DNA of 64,000 nt from Collinsella aerofaciens (GCF_028207065.1 NZ_JAQLFP010000009.1:6004-70003); one strand, 5' to 3'; positions 25,589-34,526 are shown, counted from the first letter of the stretch. Program-made: numbers and translations. Notes: a model not told the origin generated them from the sequence alone.

Positions 25589-27535
25589 CTAGAACGTTCC
25601 GCCGCCGCCTCCGCCGACGCCGCCACCGCCGCCACCGGAAAAGCCGCCGCCGCTGCCGCCGCTCGAGCTATCGGAACTCGAAGCCAGCTCGCGGATGGTC
25701 TCGTGATACACCTCGTTGAACGAATCGAGCGGAGACTCGTTGCCGTAGTGATGGTAATACCACCAGTAGCAGGGGTAGTTGTCGTAGAAATCGTCGCTGT
25801 TGCGCAGATCCGCAGGCACGGCCTCGGCCAGCTGTCGCAGCACTTCTTTCGAAACGCCCAGGGCAACGCCCATCACCAGCAGTTTGTTCCACAAGATTAG
25901 GTCGCTGGGGATAGCCTCCTTCAGGCGCGTAAAGTCCTCGAGCCAATGCTTGAGCGCCTTGCAGCGAGCCGCCACCTCGGCGCCCTCCGGCGTGTAACGG
26001 CGGAAGGTGCAGCTCAGGACAAAGCCCACGATCGTAACGGGGATCGAGATCATAGCGGCACCGACGTTGGCATCCGCAAAGTCGGTATAGAACAGAGAGC
26101 CCAGAATGCCAAAGACAATGATGATGCCGAGAACCAGGCCGGCCACCATCGCGATAGTGCCATCCGATGCAATAAGCTCGCGCGCCTCCAGCTTGCCCTT
26201 AACTGTGCTCTGATAGTCCTCGAGCTTGTCGCCAACAGATGTGGTGCGCTCGCTAGCGTACTCCTCCAACTCGCTAAACGTGCGCGAACGGACTCCGTCC
26301 TTATCGGGCTTAACGCCAGCAAAGAAGACCTTGAGCACGTCGCGATCGATGCCGTCCTTCTTGGCAGCCTTCCAGGCCTCGTCGGTCACTGTGATGCGAT
26401 ACGTCTGCTCCTCTTTTTCGCGACGGAGCAGACCCTTCTTCTTGGTCTCGGTCGCTTCTTCCAGCTTGATCACGCGGTCGTCGGTGAGCTTCATAAGTGT
26501 GGCGATATATGCCTGATCGGGCACGTCGTTCCAGCTCATGAGAGCTGCAAGCACCGCGGGATGGTCGGCCGAGGGCACATCGCGGAAGTACTCGTCCTGG
26601 AAGAGTGGCTTGGGCTTGGGCCTGCGCAGCTTAAGCATCACGATCACACCGGTATAGGCAACCGCCACGACAACACACACCACGGCAATCGCGCCGGCAA
26701 CCGCACGCGCGTGCTCACGGCGAGCGTTGGCCTCGTCGGCCCATTCCTTCTCTTCGCTCAGAATCGTCGACATGCGCTCTTCGCTCGAGGCGGCGAGCTG
26801 CGGCACCCAGTCGTTGGGGAAGGCGATGCGTGCCTCGGCGAATTCTCCCTCATGCACGCAGGGAATGGTATAGGTGACCATGGGCTCGTCCGCATCGAGT
26901 GACACGTCGCCCGTCAGCGGGCCGTGGCCCCATGCGCGGAAGTTATCGCCCTTGACGGCGGCCGTCCCGGCAGCGGCATTTGCAAAGTAGACTTCCATCT
27001 CGACGTCATCGGAGTCCGCAGACCAGCCGTCACCCACAAATTTCCAGTAGAGCTCGGCGGTATCGGCCCAGTTCATAACCGCACCGGTCATGGAATAACT
27101 CACGTAGTAGATTGCGCTGTCGCCGCTCTCGTGAGGGCTGAACACCTTAATCTTTACGCCGTCGTCGGACTGTTCCACCGTGTAAACGCCGTCGTCGCCT
27201 TTGTTTGCGCTGTCGACCTTGTTAAACGCAGTGTCGTCTTCCTCGACGCTTAGCACATTGACGACCACCGAGCCGCCTTGCTGGTTAGAGCCTGTATTGA
27301 TATCCCAATACACGCCGTTGATGTCGTCGTCGAAATCGAACTGGCGTCCCTCGACAACGGTCAGCGAGCCATCGGCCTCAACCGTGGCGCCGATGTAGGT
27401 TTGGCTCATGGAGTAGCCGTCGGCGTGCGCGGCGGCAGGCAGCAGCAACAACGCAAGCGCGACGAGTGCGCAGACGGAAGCGAATCGCGCAAACAGGCGG
27501 CGCTGCCGACAGGGCTGGGCAACGGGGGCGTTCAT
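25589..27535 (-). CDS. DUF2207 membrane protein with glycine-rich tail
   Basis: The ATG at 27535 (after AAAGGATG) gives 648 residues. A signal peptide (ARFASVCALVALALLLLPAAAHA) precedes an extracellular beta-rich DUF2207 domain (DGSLTVVEGRQFDFDDDINGVYWDI). One transmembrane helix follows, then a cytoplasmic region and two more hydrophobic segments (GTIAMVAGLVLGIIIVFGIL and a second). The end is a Ser/Gly repeat (GGSGGGFSGGGGGG) typical of this family. The function of DUF2207 proteins is unknown; a role at the cell envelope is likely. Confidence 0.88.
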   Translation of the reverse strand: MNAPVAQPCRQRRLFARFASVCALVALALLLLPAAAHADGYSMSQTYIGATVEADGSLTVVEGRQFDFDDDINGVYWDINTGSNQQGGSVVVNVLSVEEDDTAFNKVDSANKGDDGVYTVEQSDDGVKIKVFSPHESGDSAIYYVSYSMTGAVMNWADTAELYWKFVGDGWSADSDDVEMEVYFANAAAGTAAVKGDNFRAWGHGPLTGDVSLDADEPMVTYTIPCVHEGEFAEARIAFPNDWVPQLAASSEERMSTILSEEKEWADEANARREHARAVAGAIAVVCVVVAVAYTGVIVMLKLRRPKPKPLFQDEYFRDVPSADHPAVLAALMSWNDVPDQAYIATLMKLTDDRVIKLEEATETKKKGLLRREKEEQTYRITVTDEAWKAAKKDGIDRDVLKVFFAGVKPDKDGVRSRTFSELEEYASERTTSVGDKLEDYQSTVKGKLEARELIASDGTIAMVAGLVLGIIIVFGILGSLFYTDFADANVGAAMISIPVTIVGFVLSCTFRRYTPEGAEVAARCKALKHWLEDFTRLKEAIPSDLILWNKLLVMGVALGVSKEVLRQLAEAVPADLRNSDDFYDNYPCYWWYYHHYGNESPLDSFNEVYHETIRELASSSDSSSGGSGGGFSGGGGGGVGGGGGGTF

Positions 27536-27648
27536 AGGCACATCCTTTGTCTGTGGTACCAGTAGCGTCATTGTCCCACGTTTGCGGGCTCATGTGACGA
27601 ACATCTAGGCCAGCGGAGTATCAAACGGGACGAAAGTCACGTCCACGG

Positions 27649-27690
27649 CCGGCACTTGGGGACGTTCCTTATCTGCCGGCAGTCTGGGAC
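27649..27690. repeat. constant-loop hairpin plus degenerate second copy
   Basis: CCGGCACTT (27649-27657) and ATCTGCCGG (27671-27679) share a CCGGCA/TGCCGG stem around the 13-nt loop GGGGACGTTCCTT. A degenerate copy (TGGGACACTCCTT) follows at once. The DNA from 27536 to 28043 otherwise holds no gene. Confidence 0.7.
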
Positions 27691-27872
27691 ACTCCTTGCC
27701 ATGGCCCGCGCCAGCAGCAGACACCACTTCACAGCTCCGTCACAGGTGTAGCGGCTTTGTGTGGGCGCGGCATGCGCTGATTGAGCCGCCAGTTGAGGGG
27801 CATAAAGCAGTTGAGCGAAAACGGTTTGCCCCTTTGCCGTCCGCTCGAGGATCATGTCCCCCTTTTCCGCGG

Positions 27873-27906
27873 AAACCCCGGCAGTTGCGAAGAGCTGCCG
27901 GGGTTT
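27873..27906. terminator. isolated strong hairpin
   Basis: AAACCCCGGCAG pairs perfectly with CTGCCGGGGTTT with a 10-nt loop. No gene ends here on either strand, so it may be the relic terminator of a lost gene. Confidence 0.45.
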
Positions 27907-28030
27907 CTGTCGTTTGAGGGCTAAATTGATTGACGACGATTAAGGTGCCGAGCCGGTGGTCCGGCACGCGCAACGCGCGGCCTCAGCAACTTGCAGGCCA
28001 CGGCAGCGTCTCCCCCACCGCGCCCCGCGC

Positions 28031-28036
28031 TATACT
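28031..28036 (+). promoter_or_regulatory. -10 box (TATACT) placing transcription start at the gluQ ATG
   Basis: TATACT ends seven bases before the ATG at 28044, and no Shine-Dalgarno sequence fits between. This spacing predicts a leaderless mRNA. No good -35 is visible. Confidence 0.5.
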
Positions 28037-28043
28037 CGTCCGC

Positions 28044-29048
28044 ATGGACATCAACGCACGCAACATAGCAACACCCGCCGCCGACGCGCCAACGACGCCG
28101 GCCGCTCCCGCGCCCGTCGTGGGGCGCTTCGCCCCGTCGCCCTCGGGCCGTATGCACTTGGGCAACGTGTTCAGCTGCCTGTGCGCATGGCTTTCGGCCC
28201 GCAGCCAGGACGGCAGCATCGTGTTACGCATTGAGGACCTGGACGATCGCTGCAAGCGCCCGGAATTTGCCGCCCAATTGATTGACGACCTGGCCTGGCT
28301 AGGGCTGGAGTGGGACGAAGGCCCCTACTACCAGCACGACCGCCTGGACCTGTACGAGAGCGCCTTGCGCCGGCTGAAAGACGCCGGCCTCACCTATCCC
28401 TGCTTTTGCACACGCGCCGAGCTCCACGCCGCGAGTGCACCGCACGCGAGCGACGGCACGCCCATCTACCGTGGTGTCTGCCGAAGTCTTTCGGCCGAGG
28501 AGGTGGCCCGCCGCAGCGCCCTGCGCGCCCCGGCCACACGTCTGTGCGTGCCCACCGTCGACGACCTCGCAGACGACGTGATCGAATTTGTGGACCGCAC
28601 GTACGGGGCCCAATGCGAGGCGCTCGCCACCGAGTGCGGCGACTTTTTGGTCCGCCGCAGCGACGGCGTGTTTGCCTATCAGCTAGCCGTGGTGGTCGAC
28701 GACGCCGCCATGGGCGTCACCGAGGTCGTGCGCGGATGCGACCTGCTGGGGTCCACGCCGCGCCAGATCTATCTGCAGCACCTGTTGGGACTGCCCACGC
28801 CGCACTACGCACATATTCCGCTGCTCATGGCACCGGACGGCCGCCGCCTTTCCAAACGAGATCGCGATCTGGACCTGGGCGAACTCCGCGCCCGCTTTGG
28901 CACGCCCGAAGCGCTGCTGGGCTGGCTCGCCGGGCAAACGGGCATCGCGCCGGACACCACGCCGCGCTCTGCCGAGCGGCTGGTCGAGCACTTTAGCTGG
29001 GATGTTATCCGCGCGCACCGAGAGAACATCACTGTAACGGCCGAGTAG
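28044..29048 (+). CDS. gluQ: glutamyl-Q tRNA(Asp) synthetase
   Basis: A truncated GluRS paralogue that attaches glutamate to queuosine in tRNA-Asp. The 334 residues contain the catalytic Rossmann fold with the HIGH-like motif FAPSPSGRMHLGNV and the KMSKS-like GRRLSKRD. Zinc-ligand residues are in YPCFCTRAEL and YRGVCR. The anticodon-binding domain of GluRS is absent, which defines this family. The ATG at 28044 begins just before the conserved core and after a Thr/Pro/Ala-rich stretch. It converges on a phosphoesterase gene. Confidence 0.9.
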   Translation: MDINARNIATPAADAPTTPAAPAPVVGRFAPSPSGRMHLGNVFSCLCAWLSARSQDGSIVLRIEDLDDRCKRPEFAAQLIDDLAWLGLEWDEGPYYQHDRLDLYESALRRLKDAGLTYPCFCTRAELHAASAPHASDGTPIYRGVCRSLSAEEVARRSALRAPATRLCVPTVDDLADDVIEFVDRTYGAQCEALATECGDFLVRRSDGVFAYQLAVVVDDAAMGVTEVVRGCDLLGSTPRQIYLQHLLGLPTPHYAHIPLLMAPDGRRLSKRDRDLDLGELRARFGTPEALLGWLAGQTGIAPDTTPRSAERLVEHFSWDVIRAHRENITVTAE

Positions 29049-29065
29049 CCAAATACGCCCCACCC

Positions 29066-29791
29066 CTACGCAACATCCCAAGGCTGGAGTTCGTCGCCCA
29101 GGCGAACGATGCAGTCGTAGAGCACGGTATGGCGCTCGGTCGGGTTGGCATCCCGATGAAAATGCCCGTAGTACCAGCGCTTGTAGTCCAAGCGGTCTTC
29201 CAACTCGTCAAAAAATGCCGTAAGTCGATCGACGGCGGGGCAATTCCAGCCGGGCGCCGGATAGAGCGTGGGCGAAAGCATGCGCGTAGAGCAGGTGTGG
29301 GTGACCACGTAGTCGACCTTCCAGCCCACGCTGTCGAGCTTCGTCCGTGCCTCCTCAAAGTTGCGCTCGTCCGGCAACTCCTGCGGCCACCAGCTGGAAT
29401 ACGGAATGCGGTATTCCTTGTCCACGCTCGTGGCGCCGCCCATGGTAAAGACCGTTGAGCCGTCGAGTTCAAAAACCTCGCCGCGCGTCAGGCGCCGTAT
29501 GGGCGAGGTGTCCGACAGGCGCTGTGTCAGTCCGCCGTGCCACAACTCCATGGGTCGCTCCGCCCAGTGGTCGAAACGTTCGTGGTTGCCGTCGACGAAC
29601 AGCACGGTATAGGGGCGCGACTCCAGCCAAGCGATGTCGGCGCACTCCTCGGCAGAGAAATCCCACGGAAAGCCAAAGTCGCCGGCAATGATGAGATGGT
29701 CGTCGCTCGTCAGGCTTTCCCCAAGATCCCAATCGCGCAGCTTTTGCATGTCAGCGCCGCCATGGACGTCGCCCGTCACATAGACCGTCAT
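29066..29791 (-). CDS. calcineurin-like metallophosphoesterase
   Basis: The ATG at 29791 gives 241 residues. Motifs of the binuclear metallophosphatase fold are clear: VTGDVHGG at the start, IIAGDFGFPWD, FVDGNHERFD, VVTHTCST and WYYGHFH. The long GGATSVDKEYR segment is typical of small bacterial serine/threonine-phosphatase-like enzymes. The substrate is unknown; protein phosphatase or nucleotide phosphodiesterase activity are both plausible. Confidence 0.85.
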   Translation of the reverse strand: MTVYVTGDVHGGADMQKLRDWDLGESLTSDDHLIIAGDFGFPWDFSAEECADIAWLESRPYTVLFVDGNHERFDHWAERPMELWHGGLTQRLSDTSPIRRLTRGEVFELDGSTVFTMGGATSVDKEYRIPYSSWWPQELPDERNFEEARTKLDSVGWKVDYVVTHTCSTRMLSPTLYPAPGWNCPAVDRLTAFFDELEDRLDYKRWYYGHFHRDANPTERHTVLYDCIVRLGDELQPWDVA

Positions 29792-29876
29792 CGGATCACC
29801 GCTTCCCTGTAAGTCGCTAGCCCACATTCTGCACGATCACTAAGTCAACCGTTCCAGCCCTTCCATCCTTTGGGAC

Positions 29877-30116
29877 CTACCCCTCGCTCTTCCATCCAAA
29901 CGGGTCAAACACCCAAAAGATCAGATCGAGCACGCCGCCGGTCATCATGGCGCCGGCAAGAGCCATGCAAACATGCAGAGAACTGGCACTTCGGAGCACA
30001 TCAAACGGCCCCAGAACAGCCAGCAGCGCGACCGTTGCGCCGGCAAGGCACAGCACGAGGCACGGCCCCGCGTTCTTGACGCACTTCTTTGCGAGATGCT
30101 TGGTGTTATCACTCAT
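29877..30116 (-). CDS. small two-helix membrane protein (79 aa)
   Basis: The ATG at 30116 has AAGGAG ten bases upstream. The product has two hydrophobic segments (AGPCLVLCLAGATVALLAVL and VCMALAGAMMTGGVLDLIFW), a short cytoplasmic N-terminus and an aromatic C-terminus (VFDPFGWKSEG). No family is recognised. Confidence 0.7.
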   Translation of the reverse strand: MSDNTKHLAKKCVKNAGPCLVLCLAGATVALLAVLGPFDVLRSASSLHVCMALAGAMMTGGVLDLIFWVFDPFGWKSEG

Positions 30117-30213
30117 CGATATCGAACTCCTTAGAGGACCGTTGTTTGGGTACATGCCGCCGCGGCAGAGCAGGGCGGCAGGGTAAGTGTCACATGTCGT
30201 GCGGACATGCTTG

Positions 30214-30257
30214 AGTTACCCTACAAGTTAATGGATTTGATAGAATGTAGGGTAACT
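30214..30257. promoter_or_regulatory. perfect 12-bp palindromic operator with promoter inside
   Basis: AGTTACCCTACA (30214-30225) is the exact inverse of TGTAGGGTAACT (30246-30257), with a 20-bp AT-rich spacer holding a candidate -10 (TAGAAT at 30241). It ends 18 bp before the next gene and looks like an autoregulatory operator. Confidence 0.7.
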
Positions 30258-30275
30258 ACTCGGAAAGGAGGCTCC

Positions 30276-30587
30276 ATGTCCGTCTTAGAAGATGTCCTAG
30301 AAGAGGAATATGCACGCTCGAGCCGCCTCTTGGGCCTCATGGAGCAGGAAATCAGTCTCCTTCCAAAGGGCAGCATCCGCATGCGAAACATAAAGGGCCA
30401 CGAATACTGCTATCTCAACTATCGAGTCGGCGACAAGGTCAAAAGTGACTATGTACCCGCTACAAAGGTTGATGAGCTGCAAGCCAAAATCGAACGTCGA
30501 AGGGCTCTTGCGGCCGCCATTAGAGAGCAGAAGCGATCTCAAAAGCTAATCATACGTGCGTTGGGAAGGGTGCCGAATGCTGACTGA
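30276..30587 (+). CDS. small antitoxin-like protein (103 aa)
   Basis: The ATG at 30276 follows GGAAAGGAGG. The product has a helical N-terminus (EDVLEEEYARSSRLLGLMEQE), a central beta-hairpin-like PKGSIRMRNIKGHEYCYLNY followed by RVGDKVKSDYV, and a basic helical C-terminus (AKIERRRALAAAIREQKRSQ). Small proteins with this GSI-x-KGH-YYL-YR-GDKVKS pattern often precede nucleotidyltransferase-type toxin genes, so an antitoxin or DNA-binding role is plausible. Here no such partner follows. It lies at the edge of the AT-richer island. Confidence 0.7.
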   Translation: MSVLEDVLEEEYARSSRLLGLMEQEISLLPKGSIRMRNIKGHEYCYLNYRVGDKVKSDYVPATKVDELQAKIERRRALAAAIREQKRSQKLIIRALGRVPNAD

Positions 30588-30740
30588 GCAGCAGAGGTTT
30601 TCCTCTAAAACAATTTGAAAACCTTGCCGCATACATGCTGTTCGCATCCGCTGAGTCCGAGCCGCTGCCCAAGTCACCATGTGCCCGACACACAAATAGT
30701 TACACGCGGAACTATTCCAAAACTGAAAGAACCACTGCAG

Positions 30741-31262
30741 TTAGTACCCAATAACCATAATGCCTTTTAACGGAACAGGCATGCGCCCGCTTGCATACAA
30801 TGTTTTGAAAAAAGTTACGACCTTTTCGTAGTCTCTGCTTGAGTTGTCACCACTCTTGTACACATTACGAACGACTACACAAAGATATGCTGCATCCTGT
30901 ATCATGCACGCTTCAAAAAAATCCTTCAGAAACTGGTTGTTCGCGACAGCGCGCCCGGCCTCAATCTCCACTATCGTGTTAGTGTCCCTATGGACGGCAT
31001 CGACCTCAAAAGCTTTATCAATTAAGCCTTTCTCCCCATACAACACTGGCATCGATAGTTTCTCGTTTTTCTTTTTCCCCACCTCAACATTGAAACCAAA
31101 TTGCTCCAAATCGAACGCCAAAATTCGGAGCACGCTATCGCTGTGCTCACTGTTTTTATCAGAACGAATCTGCTCAATATTTTTATTTACAGCTTTTACA
31201 ACGTCCATTAACGGCTGCGGCGGACGACCGTTTAATGGGAAGTAAATCCAGTTGCACTCCAT
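30741..31262 (-). CDS. PD-(D/E)xK nuclease-like protein
   Basis: The ATG at 31262 (after AAAGGA) gives 173 residues. The core reads KAFEVDAVHRDTNTIVEIEA followed by GRAVANNQFLKDFFEA, an Asp...Glu-x-Glu arrangement resembling the active site of PD-(D/E)xK endonucleases of the BamHI/BglII kind. The following AAYLCVVVRNVYK strand is typical of that fold. There is no adjacent methyltransferase, so it is not a complete restriction system. Base composition is visibly AT-richer than the neighbours, suggesting acquisition. Confidence 0.65.
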   Translation of the reverse strand: MECNWIYFPLNGRPPQPLMDVVKAVNKNIEQIRSDKNSEHSDSVLRILAFDLEQFGFNVEVGKKKNEKLSMPVLYGEKGLIDKAFEVDAVHRDTNTIVEIEAGRAVANNQFLKDFFEACMIQDAAYLCVVVRNVYKSGDNSSRDYEKVVTFFKTLYASGRMPVPLKGIMVIGY

Positions 31263-31848
31263 TGATAGTCCTTTCTCTATATTCATTCAGCCACTGCAGC
31301 TATTTTAAATTAATGTTATAAAACACCGACGACTAACGATGCCATAAACAGTCAATCGGTCAGCCTTTTAGCAGCTAGCGAACCATGCAAGCAAACAGAA
31401 ACCTTAATCAACATGACGGATTGGTGCTTTCGGTCATTAGCAAACAGAATCACTTGCCCATGGAGCCATTTACCCTTGGCCTTTCAATTAGGACTGGCGT
31501 CAAATGCCACATGCCTAAGTAATATTAAGGTCCTTCCATGGCTGCCGTGTGTGAAACTCATACTTTTGCAACGCGATTTTAATCCATATGATCCGTTCGC
31601 CTTGCTTATCCCATTTCTGCCGCCGGCTTGTCATCGGCTCACCATCCCCCGTTATCGAGGTCTAATACTTTTCCCACTGCCACCCAAAAACTCATCCAAC
31701 ATTAATCTTGGCTCAAGAATCGCTTAATCTATAACCTGCACTATAGAGTTCGACCAAGGGCGGGGCGGCGCAACGCAGACCGCCGAACGCAACGCTCGCG
31801 CCCGAGCAAATTGCCCGGCGTCGCGCCCATCGAACGAAAGGACAGGCC
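31263..31848. other. AT-richer intergenic stretch without a supported gene
   Basis: The 586 bp between the nuclease-like gene and the DUF4342 gene contain no open frame with a credible start, ribosome site or codon use. The last 120 bp return to high GC and include the promoter of the downstream gene (candidate -10 CTATAG near 31742). Confidence 0.6.
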
Positions 31849-32391
31849 ATGGACGACCTCGAAAAAGTTGAAACCATCCGCACCAAGTGCAGCGTGAGCT
31901 ACACCGATGCCAAGGCGGCGCTCGACGCTGCCAACGGCAACGTTTTGGATGCCATCATTTGGCTCGAGTCGCAGGGCAAGACCCCGACCACGTCGGCGCA
32001 CGCCGCGACCGAGTCCGCACCGGTCGATGAGCCCTCGGCCGAGATGGTCGCCGCGCAGGCCGCCTACGAAAAGTCGAGCGAAAAGACCGACTTCTCCAAG
32101 AAGATGGACGGCGTGTGGGAGTACCTCAAAAAGCTCTTCCGCCTGAGCCTGGACACCAAGTTTATCGCCACGCGCCGCGATGCGATCATCCTCAACATCC
32201 CCATCCTGATTCCCATCGTCGCGCTGTTTGCCTGGGGCGCTACGATTTGGCTGATGCTGATTGGCCTGTTCTTTGGCATGCGCTACCGCATCGACAGCGA
32301 CGGCGACGTGCCCGGCAGCATCAACAACCTTATGGATAGCGCTGCTAACGCCGCGGATGACATCAAGCAAAATCTGAACGACGACAAGTAG
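31849..32391 (+). CDS. DUF4342 protein with N-terminal UBA-like domain
   Basis: A 180-residue protein. The first about 45 residues form a UBA/TS-N-like three-helix module (VETIRTKCSVSYTDAKAALD followed by AANGNVLDAIIWLE), as at the start of EF-Ts. A Ser/Ala/Pro linker leads to the DUF4342 region, with one long hydrophobic segment (AIILNIPILIPIVALFAWGA, then IWLMLIGLFFGM). AAAGGACAGG precedes the ATG. It is 18 bp upstream of a two-component regulator gene on the same strand, so it may share its operon. Function unknown. Confidence 0.85.
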   Translation: MDDLEKVETIRTKCSVSYTDAKAALDAANGNVLDAIIWLESQGKTPTTSAHAATESAPVDEPSAEMVAAQAAYEKSSEKTDFSKKMDGVWEYLKKLFRLSLDTKFIATRRDAIILNIPILIPIVALFAWGATIWLMLIGLFFGMRYRIDSDGDVPGSINNLMDSAANAADDIKQNLNDDK

Positions 32392-32409
32392 TCGCAGACG
32401 GGGGCACGC

Positions 32410-33195
32410 ATGGCACGGATTCTGATCGTAGAGGACGAGGAGAAAATCGCCCGCTTTGTGACGCTCGAGCTGGAGCACGAAGGCTACCAGGTGGAGCACG
32501 CCGCCGACGGTCGCACCGCCGTGAACCTGGCGCTGGAGCGCGACTACGATCTGATTCTGCTCGATGTGCTGTTGCCGCAGCTCAACGGTATGGAGGTCCT
32601 GCGGCGTGTCCGCAAGCACAAGGATGTGCCGGTGATTATGGTCACCGCGCGCGATGCCGTGATGGACAAGGTGGCCGGGCTCGATGCCGGCGCCGACGAT
32701 TACCTGACCAAGCCATTTGCGATTGAGGAGCTGTTCGCACGGATCCGCGTGGCGCTGAAGCGCTCGGAGGCCGTGCGGGCGGCTTCGGGCATTGGAGGCG
32801 CCGGTACTGGGGCGGGCGCGGCAGGCGGCGCGGGCGCCGGTATCGCCACAATGCCCCCGGCAACCGACACGGCCCAGACCGCTGCCACGCCCTCCCACGC
32901 CGCGCTTACCGTTGACTCGGTTGCGCTCGACCCCGACCGCCGCGAAGTCACGGTCGGTGGCTCGCCCATCGCGCTCACGGCCCGCGAGTTCGACGTCCTC
33001 GCCCTGCTTATGACGCATGCCGAAACCGTGCTCACGCGCGAGCGCATCGCGCACGAGGCGCTGGGCTACGAATACGTGGGCGACACCAACAACGTCGACG
33101 TGCACATCGCGCACCTGCGCGCCAAGATCGAAGACGCCGGCGGTGCCCGCATCATCCAAACCGTGCGCGGGGTGGGCTATGTCTGCCGTGCGTAA
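32410..33195 (+). CDS. OmpR-family response regulator with Gly/Ala-rich linker
   Basis: The receiver domain (ILIVEDEEKIARF; phosphoacceptor Asp in LILLDVLLP; VTARDAVMDK; KPFAIEEL) is joined to a winged-helix DNA-binding domain (LTAREFDVLALLMTHAETVL, YVGDTNNVDVHIAHLRAKIE, VRGVGYVCRA). The 261-residue length exceeds the usual 225-235 because the linker is a Gly/Ala/Pro-rich stretch of about 45 residues. The gene overlaps the kinase gene by 17 bp. Confidence 0.93.
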   Translation: MARILIVEDEEKIARFVTLELEHEGYQVEHAADGRTAVNLALERDYDLILLDVLLPQLNGMEVLRRVRKHKDVPVIMVTARDAVMDKVAGLDAGADDYLTKPFAIEELFARIRVALKRSEAVRAASGIGGAGTGAGAAGGAGAGIATMPPATDTAQTAATPSHAALTVDSVALDPDRREVTVGGSPIALTAREFDVLALLMTHAETVLTRERIAHEALGYEYVGDTNNVDVHIAHLRAKIEDAGGARIIQTVRGVGYVCRA

Positions 33196-34474
33196 CGCCG
33201 AGGTCAAGCGCGTCACCTCCATCGCCCGCGCCATCAACTGGAGCTATATGTGGCGCCGCTTGATGAGCCACATCTGGCTCGATCTGTTACTGTTGGTTAT
33301 TGCGGCGGCGATCCTCGTCTATGGATACAACCAGACGCTGCCCAACGGCGCGTTTACCGCAGGATGGATCCCCAGCGCCACCGTTCGCGGCATGTCGCTG
33401 ACGCCCGCGCACGGCTGGGACCCCGCCACGCTCACCTATACCGTCGAGCTTGCGCGCACCACCAAGACCTTCCCCCTCGCGCAGGACCTCATCGCGCTGT
33501 GGCCCCTCTATCTTGTCGTTGCAGGTGGGCAGGTCATCAGCGTGCTCAACATGCTCGGCGGCGCCCGCCGCGTGCGCCGCACCATGGCGCCGCTCAACGA
33601 TCTGGCCCTGCGCGTGGACGAACTCGGCCGCATGCAGCTCTCCGGCGGCAAGATGGAAACACTGGAGCAGGCCATCGAGCGCGCAAGCGTCGACTCGCCG
33701 AGCGTCACTACCGGCGACGCCGACCTGGCAAGCATCGAGGTTGCACTCAACCGCCTACTGCGCCAGATGCAAGAGGCCAAGCTGCAGCAGATGCGCTTTG
33801 TCAACGATGCGAGCCACGAGCTGCGCACGCCCATCGCGGTGATTCAGGGCTACGTGAACATGCTCGACCGCTGGGGCAAAGACGACCCGGACGTGCTGGC
33901 AGAGTCCATTGCCTCGCTCAAGGCCGAAAGCGAGCATATGCAGGAGCTCGTGGAGCAGCTGCTGTTTTTGGCGCGCGGCGATGCCGGGCGCACGGTCCTG
34001 CGGCGTGCGAATACTAACCTGGCCGCACTGGTCGGCGAGGTATGCGAGGAATCGCAGATGATCGATGCCGCGCACACATATCGACTGGCGTACGATGCCG
34101 CACTTACCAGCGACCCGCGCTGCGACGCGCCCGTTGACGTGGCGCTCGTGAAGCAGGCTCTGCGCGTGATCGTGCAGAACGCCGCCAAGTATTCGGACGC
34201 GGGCACATCCATCTCGTTTGGCGTGACGCCGGATGCGGGCGCGGGCACGATCGACATAAGTGTTGAGGACGAGGGCATCGGCATGAACCAGGAATCCGCA
34301 GCCCACGCGTTTGAACGGTTCTACCGCGCCGACAACGCACGCGATGCCGGCGCGCAGGGCTCGGGTCTGGGGCTTGCCATTGCCAAGTGGATCGTCGACA
34401 GCCATGGCGGTGTCATTGGCGTGACCTCAGTCGAGGGCGTCGGCAGCCGCTTTACGATTCGCCTGCCGCGCTAG
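33179..34474 (+). CDS. sensor histidine kinase (HAMP-type)
   Basis: A 431-residue kinase starting at the ATG at 33179 inside the end of the regulator gene. It has two transmembrane helices (LDLLLLVIAAAILVYGY and LYLVVAGGQVISVLNML) around an extracellular loop of about 90 residues. A HAMP-like region follows, then the H-box FVNDASHELRTPIAVIQGYV, an N-box (VIVQNAAKYSDAG) and G-boxes (DEGIGM, GSGLGLAIAKWIV). It forms an operon with the DUF4342 and regulator genes. The signal is unknown. Confidence 0.92.
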   Translation: MSAVRNAEVKRVTSIARAINWSYMWRRLMSHIWLDLLLLVIAAAILVYGYNQTLPNGAFTAGWIPSATVRGMSLTPAHGWDPATLTYTVELARTTKTFPLAQDLIALWPLYLVVAGGQVISVLNMLGGARRVRRTMAPLNDLALRVDELGRMQLSGGKMETLEQAIERASVDSPSVTTGDADLASIEVALNRLLRQMQEAKLQQMRFVNDASHELRTPIAVIQGYVNMLDRWGKDDPDVLAESIASLKAESEHMQELVEQLLFLARGDAGRTVLRRANTNLAALVGEVCEESQMIDAAHTYRLAYDAALTSDPRCDAPVDVALVKQALRVIVQNAAKYSDAGTSISFGVTPDAGAGTIDISVEDEGIGMNQESAAHAFERFYRADNARDAGAQGSGLGLAIAKWIVDSHGGVIGVTSVEGVGSRFTIRLPR

Positions 34475-34493
34475 GAAGCCCCTCGGCATAAAT

Positions 34494-34526
34494 AAAGGGA
34501 TAGGGCCACACGGCCCTATCCCTTTT
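34494..34526. terminator. bidirectional intrinsic terminator
   Basis: A perfect 14-bp stem, AAAGGGATAGGGCC with GGCCCTATCCCTTT, loop ACAC and flanking A and T runs, between the kinase gene and the convergent VOC gene. Confidence 0.93.

Noticed and set aside
27637..27855. Short frames between the DUF2207 gene and gluQ
   Set aside because: They run through a repeat hairpin and show no start signals.
31413..31727. A 104-codon open frame in the AT-richer island
   Set aside because: No ribosome site, no homology-like motif and codon use unlike coding DNA.
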